Below, piece by piece: positions 24,951 to 32,643 of a stretch of DNA of 43,488 bases. Under the pieces are notes generated by a model. That model had not been told where the DNA came from, did no database searches, and saw only the letters and a list, made by a program, of their open reading frames with translations. Within the stretch, counting starts at the first letter, position 1, and each line of letters opens with the position of its first letter. Source of the stretch: Phycisphaerales bacterium (GTDB lineage Bacteria > Planctomycetota > Phycisphaerae > Phycisphaerales > UBA1924); assembly GCA_029260475.1 (NCBI GenBank), contig JAJDDE010000137.1:1-43488 (forward strand), read 5' to 3'. Both the position numbers and the translations under genes were made by a program.

Positions 24951-25526
24951 TCAGGACGCCGCCGACCACTCCTTGATCGACACTACAAGCACGTACACGG
25001 AGCCGAACACAAACCACAACACCATGATGATGTTAAAGATCGTGCTCACGACGATGATCGCGAGCACCGTGCCGACACCCCGGTCCTCCCCGACCGAGTA
25101 CTCCGCTCCGGGAGGCCCGGATATCCGCAGATCTAAGCTCACGGCGTTCGGCCCCGTGTTTTCGATCCTCGCGATCTTCTGCGCGGTCACCGAGCCGATC
25201 GTGCTGTAACGGCCGGAATCGAAGGAAACGCGAACGTGGGGGTGATGCGCCTCGATCGTGGTGTCGTCGAATACTTCGCGGAGTTTCGTGTCATCAGATG
25301 CGGCCCCGGTGTGAACCCAGTTCACCGCGAGGCCGTCTCCCGGCTCCAGTTGCCGCGGCTCATCGATCACGGCGCTCGCGTCCGTCGCCCGCGATGCCGA
25401 CGTGATGATCAGCGCGAACATCACGCCGAAACCGATGAGGAGCAGGAGAACCGGCGGCAGGATGAACTTGGCGATCCGGAGGATCAGCCGCCTGGCGTGC
25501 GTCGGTCTGGCGGGAGCCGATGACAT
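24951..25526 (-). CDS. membrane protein with two helices and an extracytoplasmic domain
   Basis: A 191-residue protein with a membrane helix at about 20-44 ('FILPPVLLLLIGFGVMFALI'), a strand-rich ectodomain ('HPHVRVSFDSGRYSTIGSVT', 'NAVSLDLRISGPPGAEYS') and a second helix near the C-terminus ('IIVVSTIFNIIMVLWFVFGS'). No family is recognised. It follows the interrupted zinc-ribbon gene by 16 bases on the same strand and shares the helix-ectodomain-helix plan but lacks the zinc ribbon, so the two may act together at the membrane. Confidence 0.7.
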   Translation of the reverse strand: MSSAPARPTHARRLILRIAKFILPPVLLLLIGFGVMFALIITSASRATDASAVIDEPRQLEPGDGLAVNWVHTGAASDDTKLREVFDDTTIEAHHPHVRVSFDSGRYSTIGSVTAQKIARIENTGPNAVSLDLRISGPPGAEYSVGEDRGVGTVLAIIVVSTIFNIIMVLWFVFGSVYVLVVSIKEWSAAS

Positions 25527-25542
25527 CGGTCGGCATCGTACT

Positions 25543-26199
25543 TCACGCGAGTGAGGCGGCGACGGGCGCGAGCACGCGTCTTCGCTTGCGGTGCATCCGA
25601 ACGATCAGGATCACACCGACCGCGATCGGCACGAGCCCGGCGGCGAGTTGCAGCGCCTCGCGCAGCGTGGAGACGCCGCTGATGGGGGAGGCGGACGAGG
25701 TGTAGCTGGTGCCGGTTCCCGCGGGAAACAACCCCTGCCCGCCCTGCACGCCGCTCAGTGAGAGCCCCGACCAGGCGGGACTCAGCGCTGTGGTTGCGAC
25801 GGAACGGGCATCGTCGAGTTCGTCGGCGAAACCCGCCCACGCATTCGCCGCGGTACCGTTTTTCAAGAGCGCTTTGTGGAACATCGCGTCTATCGCGAGC
25901 GTGATGTCTGCACTCGTTCCTGATTGAATGCCCGACCCCGTTTCGGAGCGGTGCTCCCACGTGTCTGTCTTGAAGTCGTACAAGACGGTGTCTGTCGTCA
26001 CCGCTCCCTGCCTGAACTCGAACGTGACGGTGCCGGACCCCGCCAGCATGTGCTGACTCGCGATCGTGGTGGGGCCTTCGTGCGTGACGCGGAGGCTGTG
26101 CGGGCGTGGCACGCCGTTCACGGTGCGTGTCGTGATCGCTCTGTAGTCTTGATACTTCTTGATGTACCCGACACTCGCGGTGCCGTGCGATGCGAGGTT
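25543..26199 (-). pseudogene. C-terminal part of zinc-ribbon membrane protein, separated by in-frame TAG
   Basis: The frame downstream of the TAG at 26200-26202 stays open for 218 codons. It is clearly protein-coding: 'ASVGYIKKYQDYRAITTRT', 'LYDFKTDTWEHRSETGSG' and a final membrane helix 'LREALQLAAGLVPIAVGVIL' followed by 'RMHRKRRR'. The first possible start is a GTG at 26121, which would cut off about 26 coding-looking residues and would lack a leading signal or helix. This segment therefore looks like the ectodomain and last helix of the gene beginning at 26517. If used separately, the open frame from GTG is 192 residues. Confidence 0.65.
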
Positions 26200-26517
26200 C
26201 TACGCGGTGCCGACGGCGCTCGCGACCATCGTGCCGATGATCACGGCGCCGATGAGGATGGACGCCGCGAGCAGCGGGAAGGGCGGGCCCATGCGGAGGG
26301 CGAGGGCGGGGGTGAGCGTGCCGGCGTGCGCGTAGGTTTCGCCGCACTCGGCGCAGCGGTCGGTGGCGCGCGGGTCGGCGGGGTAGCCGCAGGTGCCGCA
26401 GACGGGCGTGCCCTTGTGCATCGCGGCGTAGAGCCTCTTACGGGAGCGCCCCAGTGTGCCGCGGGAGAGCCAGACGGCGGCGATGAGGAAGATCAGGATG
26501 ATCCACTGGATGCCCAT
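26200..26517 (-). CDS. N-terminal part of zinc-ribbon membrane protein ending at an in-frame TAG
   Basis: A 105-residue product: membrane helix at 4-18 ('IQWIILIFLIAAVWL'), zinc ribbon with Cys40, Cys43, Cys55 and Cys58 ('CGTCGYPADPRATDRCAECG'), then a second helix at about 80-102 ('PFPLLAASILIGAVIIGTMV'). It stops with TAG, and coding-like sequence continues in the same frame to 25543. Paralogues at 32.6-36.6 kb have exactly this order followed by an ectodomain and a third helix, so the intact ancestor would be about 324 residues. A nonsense mutation, a sequencing error or stop-codon readthrough are all possible. Confidence 0.68.
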   Translation of the reverse strand: MGIQWIILIFLIAAVWLSRGTLGRSRKRLYAAMHKGTPVCGTCGYPADPRATDRCAECGETYAHAGTLTPALALRMGPPFPLLAASILIGAVIIGTMVASAVGTA

Positions 26518-26608
26518 GCGGGGAGGTTACGCGCGTTCTGTTCGATAGGCCGGGGCGCTCGCGTGTTGGGCGGGTGTCGGTGGGTGAAGCGCTGGGTGGT
26601 GTGTGGGA

Positions 26609-29014
26609 TCAGAGACGCCGACGGCGGGCGAGGCCCGCGAGGCCGATGGTCATCACGGCGAGGGCACCGGGGGCGGGCACCGAAAAGAGCGCGACGTTGC
26701 CCAAGCCGTCGTGGTCGTAGGTGATGAAGAGGTCAACGCTGTTGAAGGTGCCCACGAGGTCGCCCTCCTGTAGGCCGTTGAAGCCGCCGGTGCGCGTGCC
26801 GCCGACGTTGAAGATGTCGAAGACCATGCCCTCTTCGAGGAGGAAGCCGTCGAGGAACGCGATGCCGAGGTCGCCCGCTATGTCGAAGTCACCCGTGATC
26901 GACACGCGATCGAATTCGCCCGGGCCGGTGCCCGCGAGTTCGATGGTGGTGTCCGTGGTCGCGCCGAGGAAGAGCGAGGTGTCGAAGAGGACGTCGGCGG
27001 GGGAGTTGCCGATCTGCACATCACCCAGGAGGAAGAGGTCGCCGCCGCCCGAGACGTCGCCCGCGCCGGAGTAGGTGCCGAAGACGGTGGCGGCGCCGGT
27101 GAGCGAGCCGCCCAGGGCGAGGTGGATCGTGCCGTTGTTGGAGACGTCGCCGAAGAACGTGACGGCGCTGTCGCCGGTGATGGTGATCAGGCCGGTGTTG
27201 GTGACGCCGCCGAAGACGCTCGAGCGTCCGAAGGTGTAGCCGATGGTGCCCTGGTTGTTGATGCCGCCCGTTGTCCGGATCTCGGACTCTTGGGCGAAGA
27301 TCACGCCGCCCGTGTGGTTGAGGATCGTGCCGGGGGAGTCGATGGTGGCGAGCCCGCCCAGCACGTTGCGTCCGAGCAGTTCGATACGCCCGCGGTTCTC
27401 GATCCACGCGGGCGTCACGTCGTCGCCCTCGCCCATGCGGATCTCGCCGATCGCGCTGTTGACGATGCCGACGGTGGTGTTGTTGTTGATGAACGCCGGC
27501 CCGAGCAGGCCGTCGTTCTGCACGGCGTCGAAGGAGAAGTTTACCGGGGTCGTGAACGTCGGTAGCTCGGTCGTGGTCTGGCCCGCGTTGTCCAGGAGGA
27601 TGGTGTCAACGATGAGACTCCCGGCGCCCGAGTTGAATCTGTTGACGCTGGCGGCGGTCATGCTCCCGGCCCGGACGGTGCCGCCGTTGCCGATCGAGAC
27701 GCCGATCTCGGCGGTGAGGAGGCCGCCAACCGTGAGCGTGCGGTTGCTGTTGTAGTTGCGGAGGCCTGCGTCGAGGGTGTTCTTGATGGTGAACCCGCCG
27801 CCGATCTCGAGGTGCCCCGCGTTGAAGTCGATCACCTTCGCGTTGCCGACGATGGTCCCACCGATGCTCAGCGTGCTGCTCGCGTTGCTGATGGTCAGCA
27901 CGGTGGCGCGCGGGTTGTTGGTGGCGGGCTCGAAGGTGAGGTCTCCTGCGATGTCCAGGCTCGACCCGCTGGTGATCTCGACGGTCGCGCGGTCCGCGAT
28001 CTTCAGCGAGCCGAGTTGTAGTGAGGAAGCATCTTGCGCTACGACGTCTGTGCTGTCTCCTTCGATGCGCACATCTCCCGCGATCAGCGTCGACCCGCCG
28101 GACATTTGCAAATTGGTTCTGCCCGTCATGGTAAGTGCGCCGGTCTCGATGCTCGAACCGGTGTTCATCTCGAAATAGCTCACGTCGTTGCCGCCGTCCA
28201 TCACCCCGTCGATGCTGAGTGATGCGGACGTCAGTCTCGATGAAATCATTGAAAAATAGAGCTCCGAGTTGGTGTCGCTGTGGCCCATCGCCATGTGCCC
28301 GCCGACGTGGAACTCGGTCCCGAAGGACATGTAGAGCCCGCTGTTTGAGCCGTTGCCTTGCCCGAGTGTGAACGAGCCGCCGATGGTGGCCTGCGCGCCG
28401 TCTTCCAACTCCACGTAGCCCTGTGACTGGTCGGCGCTCGACAGGTCGAAGGAACCCGCGACATCAAGTGTCACACCCGACTCGTAAATGGAGAATTCCG
28501 CGATTGAACCGAGGGCGGTCGCGGCGCTGAGGTCGCCGCCGAAGGTGGCGCTCGATCCACTGCTTGTGCGGAGCCCGGCGATCGATTGCGCCCCGCTCGC
28601 CATCGTGGCGTGGCCCCCGAAGCTGAGCGACACGTCATCATCGATTTCGAGATAGGCGGTAGAGTTGATCCCCGACGACATATCAACCGCGCCGGTCGTC
28701 GTCCATGACGCGCCAGTGCCGATGTCAAACACCGTGTATGTGTTGGCGCCCGAGCCCAGCATCAGATCGCCCGTGTGCGTGATGATCGCGTCTCTGGACA
28801 CGTCAATTTCGGCGGTGTTCCCGGGCGTGCCAAGGGGCACGTCCAGGCTCGATATTGCGAGCGGGCCCATGAAATCGAACCCGAGCGAGACGACGGGGAC
28901 GCCGCCGAGTTGGATATCGCCCGAGAAGGTGTCGAACTGCGCGTGGGCGGCGTGCGCCGAAACGAGGAGACCAGCGCTCGCGAGGAGCGCTCCGACAGCG
29001 GGTTGACGTGTCAT
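26609..29014 (-). CDS. large secreted PEP-CTERM surface protein, beta-solenoid-like
   Basis: An 801-residue protein with a signal peptide ('MTRQPAVGALLASAGLLVSA', cleavage after AHAQ or close by). The body is made of short strand-turn repeats rich in Gly, Ser, Thr, Asn ('GALTMTGRTNLQMSGGSTLI', 'FNAGHLEIGGGFTIKNTLD'), the pattern of autotransporter-like or haemagglutinin-type right-handed beta-solenoids. It ends in 'SVPAPGALAVMTIGLAGLAR' plus RRRL, a PEP-CTERM-type signal that is cut and processed by an exosortase. It is thus expected in the outer envelope or extracellular matrix. The ATG at 29014 is chosen for the signal peptide; 29032 is in frame. No exosortase gene is in the window. Confidence 0.82.
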   Translation of the reverse strand: MTRQPAVGALLASAGLLVSAHAAHAQFDTFSGDIQLGGVPVVSLGFDFMGPLAISSLDVPLGTPGNTAEIDVSRDAIITHTGDLMLGSGANTYTVFDIGTGASWTTTGAVDMSSGINSTAYLEIDDDVSLSFGGHATMASGAQSIAGLRTSSGSSATFGGDLSAATALGSIAEFSIYESGVTLDVAGSFDLSSADQSQGYVELEDGAQATIGGSFTLGQGNGSNSGLYMSFGTEFHVGGHMAMGHSDTNSELYFSMISSRLTSASLSIDGVMDGGNDVSYFEMNTGSSIETGALTMTGRTNLQMSGGSTLIAGDVRIEGDSTDVVAQDASSLQLGSLKIADRATVEITSGSSLDIAGDLTFEPATNNPRATVLTISNASSTLSIGGTIVGNAKVIDFNAGHLEIGGGFTIKNTLDAGLRNYNSNRTLTVGGLLTAEIGVSIGNGGTVRAGSMTAASVNRFNSGAGSLIVDTILLDNAGQTTTELPTFTTPVNFSFDAVQNDGLLGPAFINNNTTVGIVNSAIGEIRMGEGDDVTPAWIENRGRIELLGRNVLGGLATIDSPGTILNHTGGVIFAQESEIRTTGGINNQGTIGYTFGRSSVFGGVTNTGLITITGDSAVTFFGDVSNNGTIHLALGGSLTGAATVFGTYSGAGDVSGGGDLFLLGDVQIGNSPADVLFDTSLFLGATTDTTIELAGTGPGEFDRVSITGDFDIAGDLGIAFLDGFLLEEGMVFDIFNVGGTRTGGFNGLQEGDLVGTFNSVDLFITYDHDGLGNVALFSVPAPGALAVMTIGLAGLARRRRL

Positions 29015-29354
29015 GGCGTGAACTTCTGGCATGCGCCGCGCGGGGCACGGCTGGGTGACGTGTCTCTCTACGGGCCGCCACTAGCGCGGCCCTCTCAAGA
29101 AATGATTGCGCAGTCCGGAGCCGATCTCCTAGAGATTCCGTGAATTGACGTGTCCGATTGCTGGAATCGCGGCTCTCGGAGACGTGGCCGCGCGAAAATT
29201 TTGCGCAAGTCACAGCTCGGGTGGTCGTCGCCTGCAGCCGCAGGTTGCCGATCGTGGTGCGAGAGTGGTGCGAGAGTGGTCTGTGCCGAAATCCGCTGCG
29301 CGGCTTACGGCCACCCGGCCAGCACACCGGCGGAGACCGCTGCCTGCAGGATCA
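29015..29354. other. 340-base intergenic region with hairpin, tandem and dispersed repeats
   Basis: No gene is seen. On the minus strand, the leader of the PEP-CTERM gene contains a perfect 7-bp hairpin (GGGCCGC 29072-29078 with GCGGCCC 29086-29092). Further along, GTGCGAGAGTG is repeated in tandem at 29257-29267 and 29268-29278, and a copy of the dispersed repeat seen at 19.36 kb lies at 29286-29318. The AT-rich core GCGAAAATTTTGCGC-like dyad near 29199-29215 could be an operator or promoter part. Confidence 0.5.
29286..29318 (+). repeat. single copy of dispersed palindromic repeat
   Basis: 33 bases matching 19358-19390 at 31 positions (core ATCCGCTGCGCGGC, then TTACGGCCACCCGG). It stands alone here, in the gap between the glycosyltransferase end and the PEP-CTERM gene leader. 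Confidence 0.65.
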
Positions 29355-30887
29355 TCAGCTCCAAGCAGGCAGCCCGGGCTGTTTCACCCCGTCCACCGCG
29401 CGGATGGCGCGTTCGTAGCTCTCCAGGCACTTCTTCGCGGCGCCGTCCCATGTCAGCTTGTGCAGTTCGAAGGTGCCGTGCTCGCGGAGGGTTTGGCTCA
29501 GGGGGGGGTGGCGGAGGATGGCGATGATCTTGTTGGCCATCTCGTCGGTGTCCCAGAAGTCCACCTTCAGCGCGTGGGTGAGCACCTCGCTGACGCCGGA
29601 CTGCTTGCTGATGAGCACGGGGGTGTCGTGGCTCATGGCTTCGAGGGGTGCGATGCCGAAGGGTTCGCTCACCGAGGGCATGACGTAGAGGTCGGCCATC
29701 TGGAAGACGCGGGCGACGTCGTCGCCTCGGAGGAAGCCGGTGAAGAGGACCTTGTGCCCGATGCCCAGGTCGGCGGCCTGCTCGATCATGCCGCGGGCCA
29801 TGTCGCCCGAGCCGGCGACGAGGAATTTGACGTTGGGCATCTTCTCCAGCACGCGCTTGGCGGCGGTGATGAAGTACTCGGGGCCTTTTTGCATCGTGAT
29901 GCGCCCGAGAAAGAGGACGATCTTGTCCTTCGGGTTGATGCGGGCGCCGGAGGGGGGGACGGGTCCGCCCTGCTCGACGCCGTTGTAGCAGACGTCGATC
30001 TTCTTGGGGTCTACGCCGTAGCGGGCGCTGACGATCTGGCGCGTGAGCTCGGAGACGGCGATGACGCGGACCGCGGCGTGCATGCCTCGACGCTCGATGT
30101 CGTAGACGGGCTGGTTGACGTTCTCGCCCGAGCGGTCGAACTCGGTGGAGTGGATGTGGGCGACGAGCGGCTTGCCGGTGGCGCGGGCGAGGGCCATGCC
30201 GGCGGGGTAGGTCATCCAGTCGTGGGCGTGGATGATGTCGAAGTCTTCTTTGGCGCAGAGGCGGAGGGCCATGGTCGCGTAGCGCTGTGAGACGGTCATC
30301 ACGTCGCCCGCGTAGTCCTGCCCCGCCGAGGGAGCGGTGTGCATGCCCGCGGTCGCTTCGAACCACTCGTCGGGGACTTCGACGCCGGCGGCCCGGAGGG
30401 CGTCGGCGTGGACGCGGAGGGAGGCCTGGACGTCGGGCGGGAGGTCCTTGAAGCGGGAGGGTTCGAGAGCGGGTGTGTCCTGGTCCGCGGCGGCGGCGCC
30501 GATGTAGGGGGCGAAGATGTCCGAGGGCAGGCCCGTGAAGCGGGTGTGCTCGAAGCCCGGGAGGTTGAAGTCCAGCGGGCTGTCGCCCTGCTTGGGCGGG
30601 CCCGGCTGCTGGCTGGTGGCCGAGCCCTTGCCACCGATGAGGCTGCCGTCCGGGGCGAGGATGGGGGTGTCGCTCGAAGACAGCGCGTCCTCGGGCGCAC
30701 TGTCGGGGGGCGCATCGGGCGCGATGAGGCGCACGTGCTTGGCGGTCTCTTCGCCCACCGCCCTGGGGAGGACGAAGCGGATGTCGTGCCCGAGGGCGTC
30801 CATGGCGCGCGTGAGCCCGTAGCAGGCGGTGCCGAGACCGCCTGAGATGAAGGGGGGAAATTCCCATCCCAGCATGAGGACGCGCAT
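29355..30887 (-). CDS. glycogen/starch-synthase-like glycosyltransferase
   Basis: A 510-residue GT-B enzyme. The N-terminus 'MRVLMLGWEFPPFISGGLGT' has the glycogen-synthase-type 'GGLG' nucleotide-sugar loop; a ~110-residue low-complexity, Pro/Asp-rich insertion follows; then 'DIIHAHDWMTYPAGMALARA', 'IAVSELTRQIVSARYGVDPK' and 'KIVLFLGRITMQKGPEYFI', and the donor site 'SEPFGIAPLEAMSHDTPVL' with the E-x7-E pair. It is expected to extend alpha-1,4-glucan from ADP- or UDP-glucose. The insertion between N-terminal strands is unusual in length. ATG at 30887 is chosen over GTG at 30914 because the fold begins at MRVLML. A role with GH57 and debranching enzyme is inferred. Confidence 0.9.
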   Translation of the reverse strand: MRVLMLGWEFPPFISGGLGTACYGLTRAMDALGHDIRFVLPRAVGEETAKHVRLIAPDAPPDSAPEDALSSSDTPILAPDGSLIGGKGSATSQQPGPPKQGDSPLDFNLPGFEHTRFTGLPSDIFAPYIGAAAADQDTPALEPSRFKDLPPDVQASLRVHADALRAAGVEVPDEWFEATAGMHTAPSAGQDYAGDVMTVSQRYATMALRLCAKEDFDIIHAHDWMTYPAGMALARATGKPLVAHIHSTEFDRSGENVNQPVYDIERRGMHAAVRVIAVSELTRQIVSARYGVDPKKIDVCYNGVEQGGPVPPSGARINPKDKIVLFLGRITMQKGPEYFITAAKRVLEKMPNVKFLVAGSGDMARGMIEQAADLGIGHKVLFTGFLRGDDVARVFQMADLYVMPSVSEPFGIAPLEAMSHDTPVLISKQSGVSEVLTHALKVDFWDTDEMANKIIAILRHPPLSQTLREHGTFELHKLTWDGAAKKCLESYERAIRAVDGVKQPGLPAWS

Positions 30888-31031
30888 GACGGAGGCTTTG
30901 TGTTCGGGGCGCACGGACCGCGCTCGGACACGTCGCCCGGCGCTGCGAAGCCGATGCTAGCCGGGATTTGTACGAGTGGCGCAGTGCCTCGAAGATTCAA
31001 ACGCGCCTGGCGATCCGAGAGAGGGCGTGCC

Positions 31032-31514
31032 TCAGTCGTCCTCGTCCTCGGACATGTCCCCGAGCTCGACGAAGGCCTCGACGACGCCGGCCAGGGCGTT
31101 GGCGAAGTGGGGCGCGTGGTCCTTCGCGTCGATGGCCTTGGGGCCGATGGGTGTCTTCCAGCGGAAGACGAAGCGCATGTCCTCGTCGCGGCAGTGGGTG
31201 TTCGGGACGAGCTTGCCCAGGTTCCAGCCGGTATCGACGATCTCCTCGTCCACCATGTCGTCCAGATCGTCGCCGCTGAACATCAATGAGGCCTCGATGG
31301 ACTGGCTGAGGTAGCGGTTCTCGGTGGCCCAGGTGAACCACACGCCCGCGTCGTCCACCTCCACGCAGAACTGCGCTTCTTCGGGCGTGCCGGTCGCGTG
31401 GGCGGTCACGAGGTGGCCCTTGCGCTCGGCGCTGTCGAAGCGATCATGGGCCTTCAGGCGGGTGGCGAGCTCGTCGAGGAAGGCGCTGGCATTGGCGGGG
31501 ATTGTGGTGGTCAT
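31032..31514 (-). CDS. hypothetical cytosolic protein with acidic tail
   Basis: A 160-residue protein of unknown function: an N-terminal helix ('NASAFLDELATRLKAHDRF'), a small sheet ('GHLVTAHATGTPEEAQFCVE', 'GVWFTWATENRYLSQSIE', 'DMRFVFRWKTPIGP') and a C-terminal helix ending in 'GDMSEDEDD'. The alternation of helix and four strands recalls YbjN or type III chaperone-like folds, but I cannot assign it. GGGAG seven bases before the ATG at 31514 favours this start over ATG at 31520. It is divergent from prmC with about 110 bases between starts. Confidence 0.75.
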   Translation of the reverse strand: MTTTIPANASAFLDELATRLKAHDRFDSAERKGHLVTAHATGTPEEAQFCVEVDDAGVWFTWATENRYLSQSIEASLMFSGDDLDDMVDEEIVDTGWNLGKLVPNTHCRDEDMRFVFRWKTPIGPKAIDAKDHAPHFANALAGVVEAFVELGDMSEDEDD

Positions 31515-31615
31515 GGTCATGCTCCCGGTCTCCGTCGTGGGTGAACCAGAGCGTATACGCCGCGCGGAGGGTGGGCCTGATTGTTGCGGCGTGTACTCCC
31601 TGCCACCCCCGCCCA

Positions 31616-31621
31616 TATGCT
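31616..31621 (+). promoter_or_regulatory. -10-like hexamer for leaderless prmC
   Basis: TATGCT ends six bases before the ATG at 31628; the intervening CAGACG is too short for a ribosome binding site and spacer. Confidence 0.45.
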
Positions 31622-31627
31622 CAGACG

Positions 31628-32626
31628 ATGGCGGCACCTCCCCAGACACAGTGGACCACGCGCTCGCTCCTCAAATGGATGTCCGACGCCTTCGGCGAGC
31701 GGGGCCTCGAGTCGCATCGCGTGCTCGCGGAGCTGCTGATGGCCCACGTCGTGGGCTGCAACCGCATGCGCCTGTACATGGAGGCGGACCGCCCGGCGTC
31801 GGCGGACGAGCGCGAGCGCCTGCGGGCGCTGGTCGTCCGCGCCCTCAAGCACGAGCCGGTGCAGTACCTCGTGGGCGAGGCGGTGTTTTTTACACACAAC
31901 TTCGAGGTGGACCCGCGCGTGCTTATCCCACGCCCGAGCTCCGCGGTGCTCGTGGAGGCGGTCATCGAGCACGCCAAGCGCACCGGGAGGCACGCGGCCA
32001 ACCCTTACGACGACGTGCCGGGGGCGGGGGCGGGGTCCGGGGCTGGTGTACAGACGGACGACGAGGGCGAGCCGGTCGAAGCGCCGGCGCGCGAGGTGGT
32101 GCCGATGACGGTCGCGGACGTCTGCACGGGCTCGGGCTGCTTGGCGATCAGCGTCGCGAAGGCGATCGGCGGTGCGCGTGTGGTCGCGACGGATGTCTCG
32201 AGCGATGCGCTCGAAGTCGCGCGATCGAACGCCGAGCGGCTGGGCGTGTCGGACCGGGTGGCGTTCGTGGAGGGCGATCTCCTCGGCGCCTTGGAGGGGC
32301 ACATCCCCGAGGGCGGTTTCGATGCGCTGGTCGCCAACCCGCCCTACATCCCGGACCACGAGTGGGGTGCGGTGGAGCCGAACGTGAAGGACCACGAGCC
32401 GTCGCTCGCGCTGCGCTCCTCGCCCGACGGGCTGCGCCACGCAGAGCCGATTCTCCGCGGCGTGCTGGAGGTGCTCGCGCCGGGCGGGTTGTTCGCGGTG
32501 GAGGTGGCGTCGAGCTGCGCGCAGGAGGCGCTGGCGATCGCGCACGGAACCGGTCTTCGAGAGGCCCGTATCGTGAATGACTTCGAGGGCCTTCCACGCG
32601 CCGTGGTGGGCACACGACCCGACTGA
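31628..32626 (+). CDS. prmC: peptide chain release factor N5-glutamine methyltransferase
   Basis: PrmC methylates the Gln of the GGQ motif in release factors RF1/RF2. The 332-residue protein has the helical N-terminal release-factor-binding domain ('WTTRSLLKWMSDAFGERGLE'; 'PVQYLVGEAVFFTHNFEVDP'), the SAM-binding motif 'VADVCTGSGCLAISVAKAIG' (about 162-181) and the catalytic 'NPPY' at 237-240. Between the domains (119-160) is a Gly/Ala/acidic insertion not seen in typical PrmC, making it ~40 residues longer than usual. No prfA gene is adjacent. The start is the first ATG of the protein-like frame. Confidence 0.93.
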   Translation: MAAPPQTQWTTRSLLKWMSDAFGERGLESHRVLAELLMAHVVGCNRMRLYMEADRPASADERERLRALVVRALKHEPVQYLVGEAVFFTHNFEVDPRVLIPRPSSAVLVEAVIEHAKRTGRHAANPYDDVPGAGAGSGAGVQTDDEGEPVEAPAREVVPMTVADVCTGSGCLAISVAKAIGGARVVATDVSSDALEVARSNAERLGVSDRVAFVEGDLLGALEGHIPEGGFDALVANPPYIPDHEWGAVEPNVKDHEPSLALRSSPDGLRHAEPILRGVLEVLAPGGLFAVEVASSCAQEALAIAHGTGLREARIVNDFEGLPRAVVGTRPD

Positions 32627-32643
32627 CCGAACGGTGGTTCGTG

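Noticed and set aside
30888-31031. Possible extra N-terminal extension of the glycosyltransferase (GTG 30914)
   Set aside because: The GT-B fold starts at MRVLML; the preceding nine residues add nothing and there is no better ribosome binding site.
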